Shown here: piece by piece, positions 36,649 through 46,400 of the stretch
Layout: each line of letters opens with the position of its first letter
How positions within the stretch are numbered: position 1 is the first letter of the stretch
Notes under the pieces: generated by a model
What the model was told of the DNA's origin: nothing
Seen by the model: the letters and a program-made list of their open reading frames with translations, nothing else
Databases searched by the model: none
Source: Ensifer adhaerens
GTDB taxonomy: Bacteria > Pseudomonadota > Alphaproteobacteria > Rhizobiales > Rhizobiaceae
Direction: 5' to 3'
NCBI RefSeq assembly: GCF_028993555.1
Contig: NZ_CP118611.1
Coordinates: 738,001-802,000 of the forward strand
Length of the DNA: 64,000 nt
Position numbers and translations under genes: made by a program

Positions 36649-38829
36649 ATGAAAGCAAGACAAGTCGAGCTGCTGTGCACTCTGGGTCCGGCGTCGCTCA
36701 ACGACCGGGTGATCCATTGGCTTGAGCGGACAGGCACATCGCTCCTGCGTCTCAACCTGTCGCACACCAAGGTCGAAGATATCGAGCGCATTATCGGCTT
36801 CATCAAGCAGCGTACATCCGTACCGCTTTGTCTGGACACAGAAGGCGCCCAGGTCCGCACGGGGCCATTTGCCGACGGCAAGGTGACCGTGCGGGAAAAT
36901 CGATTTTTGACGGCGCATGCCCGGCCGGTCTCGGGTGACCAGTCCGCCATCAGCCTCTACCCGGCCTACATCGTCAGCAAGCTCGAAGTCGGCGACTTCG
37001 TCAGCATCGACTTCAATGCGGTTCTGTCCCAGGTTGTTGAGAAGCGCGACGAAGAGGTTGTTCTTCGGGTCCTGAACGGCGGAGAGATCGGGCAGAACAA
37101 GGCCGTGACGGTTCAGCGTACCATCGAGATGCCGCCGCTAACGGAAAAGGACATTGCCGCGATTGCTATCGGCCGGCGAATGGGAATCCGCCACTTTGCG
37201 CTTTCCTTCGCCCACCGTGCCTCCGACGTGGATATCATCCGCTCCCATGCCGGTAGCGACGCGACGATTATATCCAAGATAGAGTGCCTCAGTGGACTGC
37301 GTCATCTGTCAGCCATTGCCGAAAGGTCTCAGGCGATCCTCATCGATCGCGGCGACCTTTCGCGCGAAGTTCCGATCGAACAGATCCCGGCAATACAGAA
37401 AATGATCATCAGCCAGGCGAAGGCGCATGGCGCCAAGGCCTATGTGGCAACGAACCTGCTCGAGTCGATGACCAGCGCGCCCACTCCCACACGCGCCGAA
37501 GTCAACGATATCTATAACACGTTGGCCGATGGCGCCGATGGTCTTGTTCTGGCGGCAGAGACTGCGATCGGTCAGTATCCGGTCAATTGCGCGCGGATGG
37601 TGACAAAGGTCGCCCAGCAATTCCTGCGGAACGCCAATAATGGCGGGCGGCCCATCCGCGTGCGACCATCGGCGCTCACTCCGGGGGTGGAGCCCCATGG
37701 CGGGCGCCTCGTCTATCAGGCGGTGGGCCCGGCCGAAATTCGCGACATCAAGCATTTGCCGGCGATCATGGTCGCTGACGAAGAATTGACCGACGTAGAG
37801 CAAATTGCTCGCGGCACCTTCTCACCACTGCGCGGTTTCATGGACAGGGCCTGCCTGGAGAGCGTTCTGGAGGAAAAGCGGCTGCCTGGCGGGCCAATCT
37901 GGACAATGCCGGTTCTTTTGGCCGTGCCGAAAGAAACAGCGACCCGCTACGCTAAGGGCGACCGCATCCTGTTGTCCGCGCAAGGCGGATCGCCACATTC
38001 CGTACTCGATGTGTCCGAAACCTACGAATTCCAACCTGAGCATCTCGCGCGCAAATGGTTCGGCACGGCATCAAGCGAGCATCCCGGCGTCGCTCGCGTC
38101 CTCGCGCGCGGTGGTCATTTTCTCGCCGGCCACGTCACGCTCGTGCAGCCGCTGCAATTGCCCTGCCGGCGTTATGACCTGACCCCGTCGCAACTCCGGA
38201 CGGTTTTTGCTCACAAGGGCTGGAACCGGGTGGTCGCATTCCACGGCCGCAACCTCGTTCATCGCGGTCACGAGATGATCCAGCTCGAGGCCCTGGAACG
38301 CACCTATGCCGATGGCCTGTTGATCAACCCCATTGTCGGGCATACCAGCCGCGGAGACTTCCTGCCGCATCTGATCCTCGATGGCTATCAGGCCATGCTG
38401 GACTACGGCATTTACCCGGCGGGCAAGGTGGTGCTGTCAAGCTTCATCACCTATCCGCGATTTGCTGGCCCCCGCGAGGCCGTTTTCACGGCGCTCTGCC
38501 GCAAGAACATGGGCTGTAGCCACATCATTGTCGGACGCGATCACTCCGGCGTCGGCGACTTCTACGGAGCAAATGCCGGTCGCGAGCTTTTCGACGAACT
38601 CGGTGATATCGGCATCGAACCGATCTTCTTCGACGCGGTTGGTTACGACACCCAATCCGAACGCTATGTCGACTTGAGTGCCTGCGGAACAGCAAGCCCG
38701 ATCAGCGGTACCGAGATCAGGCGCGCGCTGAAGGCGGGCGAAGCATTGCCGAACTGGATGATGCGCTCCGAGGTGCAGGATGTCGTTCGGGCAGAGCTGA
38801 TGATGAAACACGCGCTGTTCCAGGAATAG
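36649..38829 (+). CDS. Pyruvate kinase core fused to ATP sulfurylase (Sat)
   Basis: 726 aa. Residues 1-335 are a pyruvate-kinase A/B-domain core: LLCTLGPAS at 8-16, RLNLSH at 34-39, Lys210/Glu212 in ISKIE and RGDL at 234-237. The usual C-terminal effector domain is missing. Residues 350-726 are a Sat-type ATP sulfurylase: RNLVHRGH at 534-541 (the HxGH-like ATP/sulfate motif) and GRDHSGVG at 629-636. Sat makes APS from sulfate and ATP. ATG at 36649 follows AGAGGTGA; ATG at 36619 lacks one. An APS kinase gene follows by 23 bp. The kinase half may regenerate ATP from PEP next to the sulfurylase, but this is inference. Confidence 0.9.
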   Translation: MKARQVELLCTLGPASLNDRVIHWLERTGTSLLRLNLSHTKVEDIERIIGFIKQRTSVPLCLDTEGAQVRTGPFADGKVTVRENRFLTAHARPVSGDQSAISLYPAYIVSKLEVGDFVSIDFNAVLSQVVEKRDEEVVLRVLNGGEIGQNKAVTVQRTIEMPPLTEKDIAAIAIGRRMGIRHFALSFAHRASDVDIIRSHAGSDATIISKIECLSGLRHLSAIAERSQAILIDRGDLSREVPIEQIPAIQKMIISQAKAHGAKAYVATNLLESMTSAPTPTRAEVNDIYNTLADGADGLVLAAETAIGQYPVNCARMVTKVAQQFLRNANNGGRPIRVRPSALTPGVEPHGGRLVYQAVGPAEIRDIKHLPAIMVADEELTDVEQIARGTFSPLRGFMDRACLESVLEEKRLPGGPIWTMPVLLAVPKETATRYAKGDRILLSAQGGSPHSVLDVSETYEFQPEHLARKWFGTASSEHPGVARVLARGGHFLAGHVTLVQPLQLPCRRYDLTPSQLRTVFAHKGWNRVVAFHGRNLVHRGHEMIQLEALERTYADGLLINPIVGHTSRGDFLPHLILDGYQAMLDYGIYPAGKVVLSSFITYPRFAGPREAVFTALCRKNMGCSHIIVGRDHSGVGDFYGANAGRELFDELGDIGIEPIFFDAVGYDTQSERYVDLSACGTASPISGTEIRRALKAGEALPNWMMRSEVQDVVRAELMMKHALFQE

Positions 38830-38852
38830 CGCCAGGAAGGGGAGGATAGACT

Positions 38853-39431
38853 GTGCAAACAAGGACACATCTACAGCCCGAAAACCGGCACGTGCGCTCT
38901 CTTCCGCAGGCCGGAACGGTCCTATGGCTGCTTGGACCAACATCGGCCGGCAAGACCACGCTGGCAACACGCGTGGTCGCCGATCTGAGGACGGCCGGGA
39001 TTCCCGCCATTCTCTTCGACGGTGATGAGGTACGCGGCTTCTTCGGTACTCAGCTCGGCTTCGGTGCAGAAAGCCGGCTCCTTGTCGTATCGGTGCTGGC
39101 GCATCTGGCGAACAAAGCGGCCGAGGCCGGCCTGAACGTGGTCGTCGCGGCGCTCACCGCGGGTGAGGATGCACGCGAATATGTGCGCAAGAATGTAAGG
39201 AACCTGACGACGGGCTATGTTGCCTGCTCCATTCAGGGTTGCGCAGAGAGAGACCCGAAGGGCCTCTACGGCAAGGCCATGCGTGGCGAGATCGATACCC
39301 TGATCGGCTACAACACTACCTACCGGCCGCCGGAAAACCCCGACTTCGTTCTCGATACGGAACTCCACTCGCTCGATGAACTGGCCGCCCGTGTCGTCGC
39401 CACCTACACCAGGATTGACGGTCGTGCGTGA
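38853..39431 (+). CDS. cysC: Adenylylsulfate (APS) kinase
   Basis: 192 aa. Walker A GPTSAGKT at 28-35, FDGDEVRG near 53 (the APS-binding DGD.VR motif), and AALTAGEDAREYVRKNV in place of the common APFISPYRADR, with GLYGKAMRGEIDTLIGYN near 143 matching the usual KGLYKKARAGEI-type lid. It phosphorylates APS to PAPS, the sulfate donor for sulfotransferases such as the one at 55474. GTG start at 38853 with AAGGGGAGGATAGA in front. It differs from standard CysC in the mid-region, so activity should be regarded as likely rather than certain. Confidence 0.85.
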   Translation: MQTRTHLQPENRHVRSLPQAGTVLWLLGPTSAGKTTLATRVVADLRTAGIPAILFDGDEVRGFFGTQLGFGAESRLLVVSVLAHLANKAAEAGLNVVVAALTAGEDAREYVRKNVRNLTTGYVACSIQGCAERDPKGLYGKAMRGEIDTLIGYNTTYRPPENPDFVLDTELHSLDELAARVVATYTRIDGRA

Positions 39432-39485
39432 CATGCGCGGCTCCATCGTTGACCGTCCGGTCGCGCCGATATCCGAGGCTGCGTC

Positions 39486-40742
39486 ATGAGCGATGCCGAA
39501 ACTGCTCGTTTCTTCCTGTCCCTGGTGTTGCTGCTCGTTGCAGCGCTGGCTGGCGGTCAACTGTTCGAGCGGCTGAAGATGCCGCGCGTTATCGGCGAGA
39601 TAGCCGGGGGCATCGTGCTTGGCCCGTCTGTGCTCGGCGCGATTTCGCCCGAGGCACACAAGTCGCTGTTTGCGGCTTTCCCGGCGCAGACCGCGCTGCT
39701 GACTGCGTTCTATTGGTTCGGCCTCGTCCTTCTGATGTTCACGGCCGGCTTCAAAGTACAGGCAGAGGGAGTGGGTGGAGCTGGCCGGATTGTTGTCGCG
39801 CTGGTGGTCGGCGCGCTGATGATCCCGTTTGCGTTCGGTTATGCGGGCGCTTCGCTCTTCGCGGATACCCAGCTTGGCGATCCCTTCGCCTTCAAACTGG
39901 TTATGGGCATAGCTGCCGCCGTCACGTCGATCCCGGTCATTTCGCGGATATTCCTCGATCTGGGCTTGATGGGAACGCCTTTCGCACGCAACGTCATCGG
40001 TGCCGCCACGATCCAGGATCTCATCCTCTGGACGATCCTCGCCGTCGCCACCGCCGTCCAGCATGGCGAGGCGGCGAATGCCGTCGGCATTGGGCGAGTG
40101 GTCGCCATCACGCTCGGTTTCGTGCTCGCCTCTCTCTTCTTCGCGCCCGCAGTCGTCAGGGCGCTCCGCCGCTGGATCATCGGCAAATTCAGCGAGGCAC
40201 CTTTTACCGGCTACACCATGTTGCTGTGCTTGATCTTTGTCGCCGTGGCGAGCCTGTTGAATGTGAACATCGTTTTTGCAGCGCTTGTTGCGGGCCTTGT
40301 TATGGCCCGGTTTCCCTCGCGGCACCTCGCTCCTGTCAAACAGCACATCGCCGACATCGCGATTTGGTTTTTCGTCCCGATCTACTTCGCACTTGTCGGG
40401 CAACGGCTAAACCTGGCGCAGGAGTTCGATGCCGGTTTGACTGTTCTGTTCATCAGCATGAGTACGGCAATCAAGCTCTTGAGTTGCACGCTTGCCGCGA
40501 GAACGGCCGACTGCGACTGGGCGAGGGCATTCGACTATGGCGTCGCCATGAACACGCGCGGCGGGCCAGGCATCGTGCTTGCCAGCGTGGCGCACGCCGC
40601 TGGCATCATCGACGGCCGGATGTTCACGGCCCTCGTGCTGGCGTCGATCCTGACCTCGTTTGGCACTGGGCTCTGGTTGCGTTGGCGAATGGTGCGTGAT
40701 CCCAAGGTATTTGCCGGATTGGCCGGGGCGCCGGCCGAGTGA
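39486..40742 (+). CDS. CPA2-type cation/proton antiporter (Kef/NapA-like)
   Basis: 418 aa, about twelve membrane helices. The N-terminal segment FERLKMPRVIGEIAGGIVLGPSVLG (about 29-53) is the family hallmark, and later GDPFAFKLVMGIAAAVTSIPVISRIFLDLGLM matches the ion-site helix region. The C-terminal RCK/TrkA domain of Kef proteins is absent. Inner-membrane ion exchanger. It lies in the polysaccharide locus after APS kinase, and a direct link to sulfation or export is unclear. RBS before the ATG is weak. Confidence 0.85.
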   Translation: MSDAETARFFLSLVLLLVAALAGGQLFERLKMPRVIGEIAGGIVLGPSVLGAISPEAHKSLFAAFPAQTALLTAFYWFGLVLLMFTAGFKVQAEGVGGAGRIVVALVVGALMIPFAFGYAGASLFADTQLGDPFAFKLVMGIAAAVTSIPVISRIFLDLGLMGTPFARNVIGAATIQDLILWTILAVATAVQHGEAANAVGIGRVVAITLGFVLASLFFAPAVVRALRRWIIGKFSEAPFTGYTMLLCLIFVAVASLLNVNIVFAALVAGLVMARFPSRHLAPVKQHIADIAIWFFVPIYFALVGQRLNLAQEFDAGLTVLFISMSTAIKLLSCTLAARTADCDWARAFDYGVAMNTRGGPGIVLASVAHAAGIIDGRMFTALVLASILTSFGTGLWLRWRMVRDPKVFAGLAGAPAE

Positions 40743-40784
40743 GGGTGTGCGGCCGCCAGTGCCGCGGGTTGAGGGGGGATGCCG

Positions 40785-41924
40785 ATGCAGGGCCATTTGC
40801 GAGCGCCGGGCGACGGTGCGTCGGCGCGCTTCGTTACCCAGGCGCGGCTCGTGCGCATTAGGGGGCAGAATGTTCTGTTCAGTGCTTCGCAGCACGCGAT
40901 CTTCGCCCTCAACGATACCGCCGCCGATATCTGGCGGCTCCTGGAGGAAGGAAAGCCCGCCGAAGCTGTCGCGCGCGGCATTGCGCGCGACAGCTTCGGC
41001 GCCCGCGATGCGCAAGGACAGGTCAGGGCAGCGCTGGGGGATTGGCAGCGTCTGGGATTGATCAGGCCCGACATCTCGCCGCGCGATGTTGCGGCACAGG
41101 GGCATGTGAGCCAGACGCTGCGCGTTGCCGGTCGCAGCACGCGCATCCTCTATCCCAAAGCCCACGCCCTTCCGACGATGGCTACATTCAGGCATCTCGA
41201 GGTCGGGGAGGGCGATGCCGACGTCGTGTTCCAGCTGGTGGCGCACGGTGGCCGGCTCCACCTGTTTCGCAATGGCGAATGGATCGTGGCGTCTGCTCCA
41301 AACGAGATGGCGACAATCCTGAAGGGGGAAATGCTGAACGATGTCCTCAGGGCCGCCACCTACGAACTGGCGCTTCACGCGGCCGCGCTCCTTAAAAACG
41401 AGCGCCTGGTCCTTCTCTGCGGCGAGCCGGGGGCTGGCAAGACAACCCTGACTTTGGCGTTGGTCCATGCCGGGTTCGGTTTCGCGTCGGACGATGTCGC
41501 GCTGCTGCATGCTGATGGGCGCTGTGTCGGCCTCCCGTTTGCACCTGCCGTCAAGTCGGGCGCGTGGCCGCTGCTTGCGGATTACTTTCCGGACCTCGAC
41601 GCCGCGCCGACCTTCCGCCGCCCGGACAACCGGCGTGTGCGCTATCTCGCCCCGAACGCATCCACCTCCGTGACAACTGAATCCTGGCCTGTGGGCTCAG
41701 TCATTCTCCTCCATCGAGATCGCGCTGCGCAGCCGGGCCTTTATGCGATCGACCCGGTGGATGTCTTAAGAGGCCTTGTTGGCGGCGCCTTCGCACCCGG
41801 CGGGGAACTTGGCGACACCGGCTTCGACGTGCTGGCTCGTGTCATAGGGGCCGTGAAGGCCTATCGTCTGACCTATTCCGGGCTCGATGAAGCGGTCGGG
41901 CTGATTGAGCGGGCATGCGCATGA
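40785..41924 (+). CDS. PqqD-like domain fused to HPr-kinase-like (HprK) domain
   Basis: 379 aa. Residues 12-100 are a PqqD-type peptide-binding domain (FSASQHAIFALNDTAADIWRLL, ending GLIRPD), the fold used as RiPP recognition element. Residues 115-379 resemble the HprK-related kinases found in such cassettes: P-loop GEPGAGKT at 213-220 followed by FASDDVAL. ATG at 40785 is well spaced from GAGGGGGG; the one at 40779 overlaps it. A nucleotidyltransferase gene overlaps its stop and a 99-aa exported peptide follows. HprK-like kinases phosphorylate lasso-peptide C-termini in some bacteria, so a peptide substrate is plausible but unproven. Confidence 0.85.
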   Translation: MQGHLRAPGDGASARFVTQARLVRIRGQNVLFSASQHAIFALNDTAADIWRLLEEGKPAEAVARGIARDSFGARDAQGQVRAALGDWQRLGLIRPDISPRDVAAQGHVSQTLRVAGRSTRILYPKAHALPTMATFRHLEVGEGDADVVFQLVAHGGRLHLFRNGEWIVASAPNEMATILKGEMLNDVLRAATYELALHAAALLKNERLVLLCGEPGAGKTTLTLALVHAGFGFASDDVALLHADGRCVGLPFAPAVKSGAWPLLADYFPDLDAAPTFRRPDNRRVRYLAPNASTSVTTESWPVGSVILLHRDRAAQPGLYAIDPVDVLRGLVGGAFAPGGELGDTGFDVLARVIGAVKAYRLTYSGLDEAVGLIERACA

Positions 41925-42916
41925 AGCCCGCCTCGAACACGCTCGACGCATTGATCGCGGGCCTGCGCGGCAGGATTGTTGATCAGCCGGATTGGCAGGG
42001 GATGATTGCCCTGGCGAACCAAACCTTGCTTACGCCGGCCTTGTTCACATCACTTGAGCGGGCAGGTCTCCTAGAGCGCGTGCCGGGTGATGAGCGTGAC
42101 TATCTTCAGTTTATCCGCGATTGCAATCGAGAGCGCAATGTGCGGCTGCGGTCGCAGTTGAATGAAGCCGTTGCTGCTCTCAACGGAATTGGCGTTGCTC
42201 CGGTTCTGTTGAAGGGTGCCGTTCCGCTGTTTCGCTCCCAAGTTGCGCTCGACCGGATAACGAGTGATCTCGACCTGGCGGTTGCAGCGCGCGACGAGGC
42301 ATTGGCTCAAGCCCGTTTGGAAGAGCTTGGCTACGTTCCCTTGACCGACGGCCGCGGCTTGGTGCGCGATCTCGACGTCGGCGTGCTGGAGTTGCGATCG
42401 TATCGTGCGGATGGCTTTGCGCGTCCCAAGTTGGTCCGGCAGGGCGACTACGTGGTGAAAATCCCTTCGCCTCAGTCTCGCTGCCTGCACTGGATCGCGC
42501 ATGACCTTCTCAAGGAAGGCGACTACTGGCGAGGAAGGATCGATCTCCGGCACATTTTTGACCTGGCGCAGCTTGCCGAAAGCGAACCAGTCGACTGGGC
42601 TGGGCTTCGAGCGTCCCTGCCGGACAAGAGCGCGCGCAATGCCGTCGATACACAGTTGCTAGCCCTTTATCGCTTCTTCGGGACGAGCATACCGCGCGAA
42701 TGCGGAGAGCGGGCGCTGATCCGGTTTCAGCATTGGAGGCGGGTGTTTGCTTCGTCTCATCCGATCCTGGGCTGGCCGTTGCGCCTCGCTGGCAACCTGT
42801 TGTGGGGCGCAAGGCGGTTTTCCCGCGTGCGTGACCTCGCGCGCCACGATCCAGTTCATCTTGCTCACCGGATCGCGATCGTTCTTCTAAACAAAAATCT
42901 TCGCTCGAAGGTCTGA
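41921..42916 (+). CDS. Nucleotidyltransferase-family protein (NTP_transf_5 type)
   Basis: 331 aa. LLKG at 96-99 followed by SDLDL at 115-119, the paired Asp motif of nucleotidyltransferases of this group; the rest is helical (CLHWIAHDLLKEGDYWRGRIDLRHIFDLAQL). Start at 41921 overlaps the previous stop (ATGA); 41915 is possible. Homologues accompany HprK-like kinases in RiPP and polysaccharide clusters. Its nucleotide and target are unknown. Confidence 0.82.
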   Translation: MKPASNTLDALIAGLRGRIVDQPDWQGMIALANQTLLTPALFTSLERAGLLERVPGDERDYLQFIRDCNRERNVRLRSQLNEAVAALNGIGVAPVLLKGAVPLFRSQVALDRITSDLDLAVAARDEALAQARLEELGYVPLTDGRGLVRDLDVGVLELRSYRADGFARPKLVRQGDYVVKIPSPQSRCLHWIAHDLLKEGDYWRGRIDLRHIFDLAQLAESEPVDWAGLRASLPDKSARNAVDTQLLALYRFFGTSIPRECGERALIRFQHWRRVFASSHPILGWPLRLAGNLLWGARRFSRVRDLARHDPVHLAHRIAIVLLNKNLRSKV

Positions 42917-43007
42917 AGTATCTCTTCGTAATAACAGGCGGTTGCGTTGTCTTTTGTAAAATGATAATATATTAAAATAATCCAAAAGCGCCGACAAGGG
43001 GAGTTTC

Positions 43008-43307
43008 ATGTCTGTAAATTCTCACCAAGATGTAGAAAAAATGCCGGAACAGCTTAACACTGAATCTGAGGCGCGTCGGAATTTTCTTTTGAAGGCGGGA
43101 AAATTTGCTTCAATAACGCCGCCTGCAATAACATTATTGCTTGGTACGAGCCTGAGCTCGCGTGCCATTGCCAAGTCCTGTGGATCGCGCCCTAAACAGA
43201 AGGCGCACTCGGGAAAGGGATGGGGAGACAAGAAGCACGCCCACTCGGGGCCGCGCGGCCAAGTGAAGAAACTCGCCAGCCTGGATCTTGGCAAGCACAA
43301 GAAATGA
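43008..43307 (+). CDS. Small exported basic protein with Tat-like signal; candidate substrate of the PqqD-HprK system
   Basis: 99 aa. Charged N-terminal leader (1-22), then RRNFLLKAGKFASITPPAITL with a hydrophobic core up to LLLGTSLSSRAIA, so a Tat-type signal with probable cleavage near residue 54. The mature end is about 45 aa, rich in Lys, His and Gly, with a single Cys. AAGGGGAG precedes ATG. The upstream 90 bp is unusually A/T rich. It sits right after the PqqD-HprK and nucleotidyltransferase genes and before a terminator, as a precursor peptide would. Function inferred from context only. Confidence 0.7.
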   Translation: MSVNSHQDVEKMPEQLNTESEARRNFLLKAGKFASITPPAITLLLGTSLSSRAIAKSCGSRPKQKAHSGKGWGDKKHAHSGPRGQVKKLASLDLGKHKK

Positions 43308-43368
43308 CCCGCAACGAGCGAAGGCGGGCGCCTTAATACGACGCGGTAATCTCTTCGTTATCGAAAAA

Positions 43369-43400
43369 AAGCCGGCAGAAATGCCGGCTTCTTTCGTTTC
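43369..43400. terminator. Bidirectional rho-independent terminator
   Basis: AAGCCGGCA and TGCCGGCTT form a 9-bp stem with a GAAA tetraloop (43378-43381). The plus strand continues with CTTTCGTTT; on the minus strand the tail is TTTTTTTCG. It separates the convergent peptide gene and the large phosphatase gene. Confidence 0.85.
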
Positions 43401-43464
43401 ATCATTGTTTCGCTGGCAACGGAGGGCGACTTTACCGGCCGGAACGTCGCAGAGGTCAGTTCTT

Positions 43465-46400
43465 TCAGACAAGCAGGCCTGACCGGACGAAGTTGTCGTC
43501 ATGGAGTTGCTCCGCCCTGACGCCGAGCAATGTCAGGTGGTCCGTGCCGCTCAGATTGGCAACCACGTTGGCGCCCTGGTTTGTTGCCACCTGCCGGAAT
43601 TCGCTGGCGCTGTCGATGCCAAACGCGCGCAGGTCAAGGACGTCACCTGTGCTGGCACCGGCGCGGAAGTTCAGGATCGTGTCGTTGCCATCACCAGTCT
43701 GGAAGACGAAGAGGTTGCTGTTCTTGCCGCCGACCAGCGTATCGTTGCCGCGCCCGCCAGTCAGCGTCGCATTGCTTCCGAGCCCCCAGAGGTAATCGGC
43801 ACCGGTCGTACCGTTCAGCACATAACCACCATTGGTGATCGTCGGAGCGCGACCCATGGGAGTCGAGATGAAGTAGGAGTCCGTCAGCGAGCTGGTAGTG
43901 GTGGTCCCGTTGAAACTGGTGACGTGGTAGAATTCGATCAGCATGCCCTGATCGGTGATCGTCACAAGGCTGGCGCCGACATTGGGAACGTCACGCCCCG
44001 CGCCACCGAGACCGGTGGTGGTGTACGGAAGCTGAAGGCCGTCGCCGTTATCGTCGCGGTTTTCGCGGTAGTAGTTGTGCTCGTGGCCGGCGAAGACTGC
44101 GTTTACGCCCCATGGCTCGTAGGGCCAACGCATTGTGCTGGTGCTGCCGCTTGGATTGTAGGCCGTGTGGTGGAAGTAGGCGATGTTGAAGCTCGCGTTC
44201 GACGCATCGAGCGTTGCGTGCATCCATTGGCCCTGGACCGACGTCGCACTGCGGCCGTCCGTCTCTTGGCTGTTGCTGTTCAGCGCGAAGAAATGCACCG
44301 GCCCGATCTGGAAGTCGTAATACCGTTCGTTGTCGGGCAAGGTGAAGTAATTCAAGTAGTTGGTGAAATTGTTCTCGTTGTATTCGTGGTTTCCAAGCAC
44401 AGGAAAGAAGCGGTTGATGGCGCTCCCGGCGCCATAGGCGCCCTGATAGTTGCCGATATAGTCGTGATACTGCTGACCTATGGCGCCATCCATTGTCTGC
44501 GGCGCATAGACGTTGTCACCGACGGTGAGGGCGAAATCGACGTTCCAGCTATGAATGAGCGCTGCGACCGCCTTTTCTCCATTGAGGCTGGTATCGCCGA
44601 AATCGCCGAAGACTGCGAAGCGGTACAGCGTCTGTGGTCCCGCTTGGGCAGCAACGTTGACGGTGTAGTCGTGTGTGGCCGTGCTGCCGTCCGACGATGT
44701 TGCCGTTACGTGAAGGGTGATCGACGGTTCGGTTTGCGCATTGAGCGTGCCGGTGGCGGATCTGGTGATGACACCGTTGGCATCGATGGCAAATCGTGTG
44801 TCGGCAAGACTGTAGGTGACGGTCGAGCCGGCGTCGGGGTCGCTCGCTGAGGCGGTGATGCCGACCCTGGTGCCGGCGGCAGCTGTCTGGGCGATCCGGT
44901 CTGTGGCCGTATCGGTGTCAGCCGGCGTTCTGAAATTGACCGGTTCCTGGCTGTTGAGAATGTTCAGGGTGTAGGTCTGCATGGCGGTGCTTCGGTCGGA
45001 CGATGTTGCCGTGACCGTCAGCGTGATCGAGGTCTGGGTTTCGAAGTCGAGTGTGCCGACGCCGGAGCGGGTGATGACGCCGTTCGAACCGATGGAGAAG
45101 CGCTGATCGTCGATGCTGTAGGTCACGGTCGAACCGGCATCCGGATCGGCCGCCGAAGCGGTGATGCCGATGGCTGTGCCGGCGGCAGCCAGTTCTGCAA
45201 TCTGATTGAGGGCCGGATCTGCGTCGGTGGGCGTGTTGAAGACGACCGGAGCGCTTGCCGGCGGCACGTAATACTCGATGTGCAGTAGCGGCGCTGCCGC
45301 GGCGTTGCTGTCAAAGGCTCGTGCGGTGCGGGTGCCGGTGCCGGTGACAAGGAGCACCATGTCATTGAGCGCTGCCCAGCCGCCCCGGTCGATGATCTCC
45401 TGGACGATCGCCTTCAAGTCCGGTGTGCGCTGCGCAAGCCCCGCCGCACCGCGCGTCGTCCAGTCCGCCGGGGCCCAGGCGACCGATGCATCCGTTATGG
45501 CACGGGTAGACACATTGAACTGAGCGGTCGTGAAGGCGGCGGCGTCATCGACATCCTGGCCGCGGATCAGCAACGATATCGCCCCCGTGCTCACCTGGTC
45601 GACGGTGAACTGGATATAGGCGTTGGTGATGATCGCCCCCTTGGGGATGTCGATGCCGGTAAAGCGCATGCCGACCGTCTGCACCTTGGCGCCGTCGACC
45701 GTCAGTTCCAGGTCGCTGCTATTGGCCGAGACCGCGCCGGAGGCCGCTTCCTCGACATCGTCGAGGCTGGCGAGAACCCTCTTCTCGAAGATCATGCTGT
45801 TGGTGGCGGGCGGACTGTTGATGATGGTGTAGTCGCGCATGGCGGTGCTGCCATCGGACGAAGTCGCGGTCACCTGGAGCGTAATCGTCGGCTCGCTTTG
45901 TGAATTGAGTGTTCCGATCGCGGAACGGGTGATGACGCCGTTACCGTCGATGGCGAAACGCGGATCATTGACACTGTAGGTCACGGTCGAGCCCGCATCG
46001 GGATCGCCGGCCGAAGCTGTGATGCCGACCCTGGTCCCGGCGGCGGCATTCTGGGCGATCCGGTCGGCCGTCGGGTCACTATCGGCCGGGTTGGCGAAGG
46101 CGACCGGTTCCTGGCTGTTGAGGACGCTGACTGTGAACGTCTGGTTTGCCTTGCTGAGGTCCGAAGACGTGGCCGTCACCGTCAGCGTGATCGAGGTCTG
46201 GGTTTCGAAGTCGAGCGTGCCGACGCCTGACCGTGTGATGACGCCATTTGCGTCGATGGCAAAGCGTGCGTCGTCGATGCTGTAGGTGACGGTGTCGCCG
46301 GGGGTGGGATCGGTCGCCGACGCCGTAATGCCGATGGCCGTGCCGGCGGCTGCGAGCTCGGCGATCTGGTTTGTGATGGGATCGGCGTCGGTAGGCGAAT

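Noticed and set aside
38922..40403. 493-codon minus-strand frame opposite the APS kinase and antiporter
   Set aside because: Composition (Arg/Asp/His-rich, no hydrophobic core) is that of an antisense shadow; both plus-strand genes have clear family motifs.
43501..44850. Long plus-strand open frame of 449 codons opposite the phosphatase gene
   Set aside because: It is the antisense shadow of GC-rich repeat coding sequence; no RBS and no recognisable family. The 896-codon frame at 48177-50867 is rejected for the same reason.
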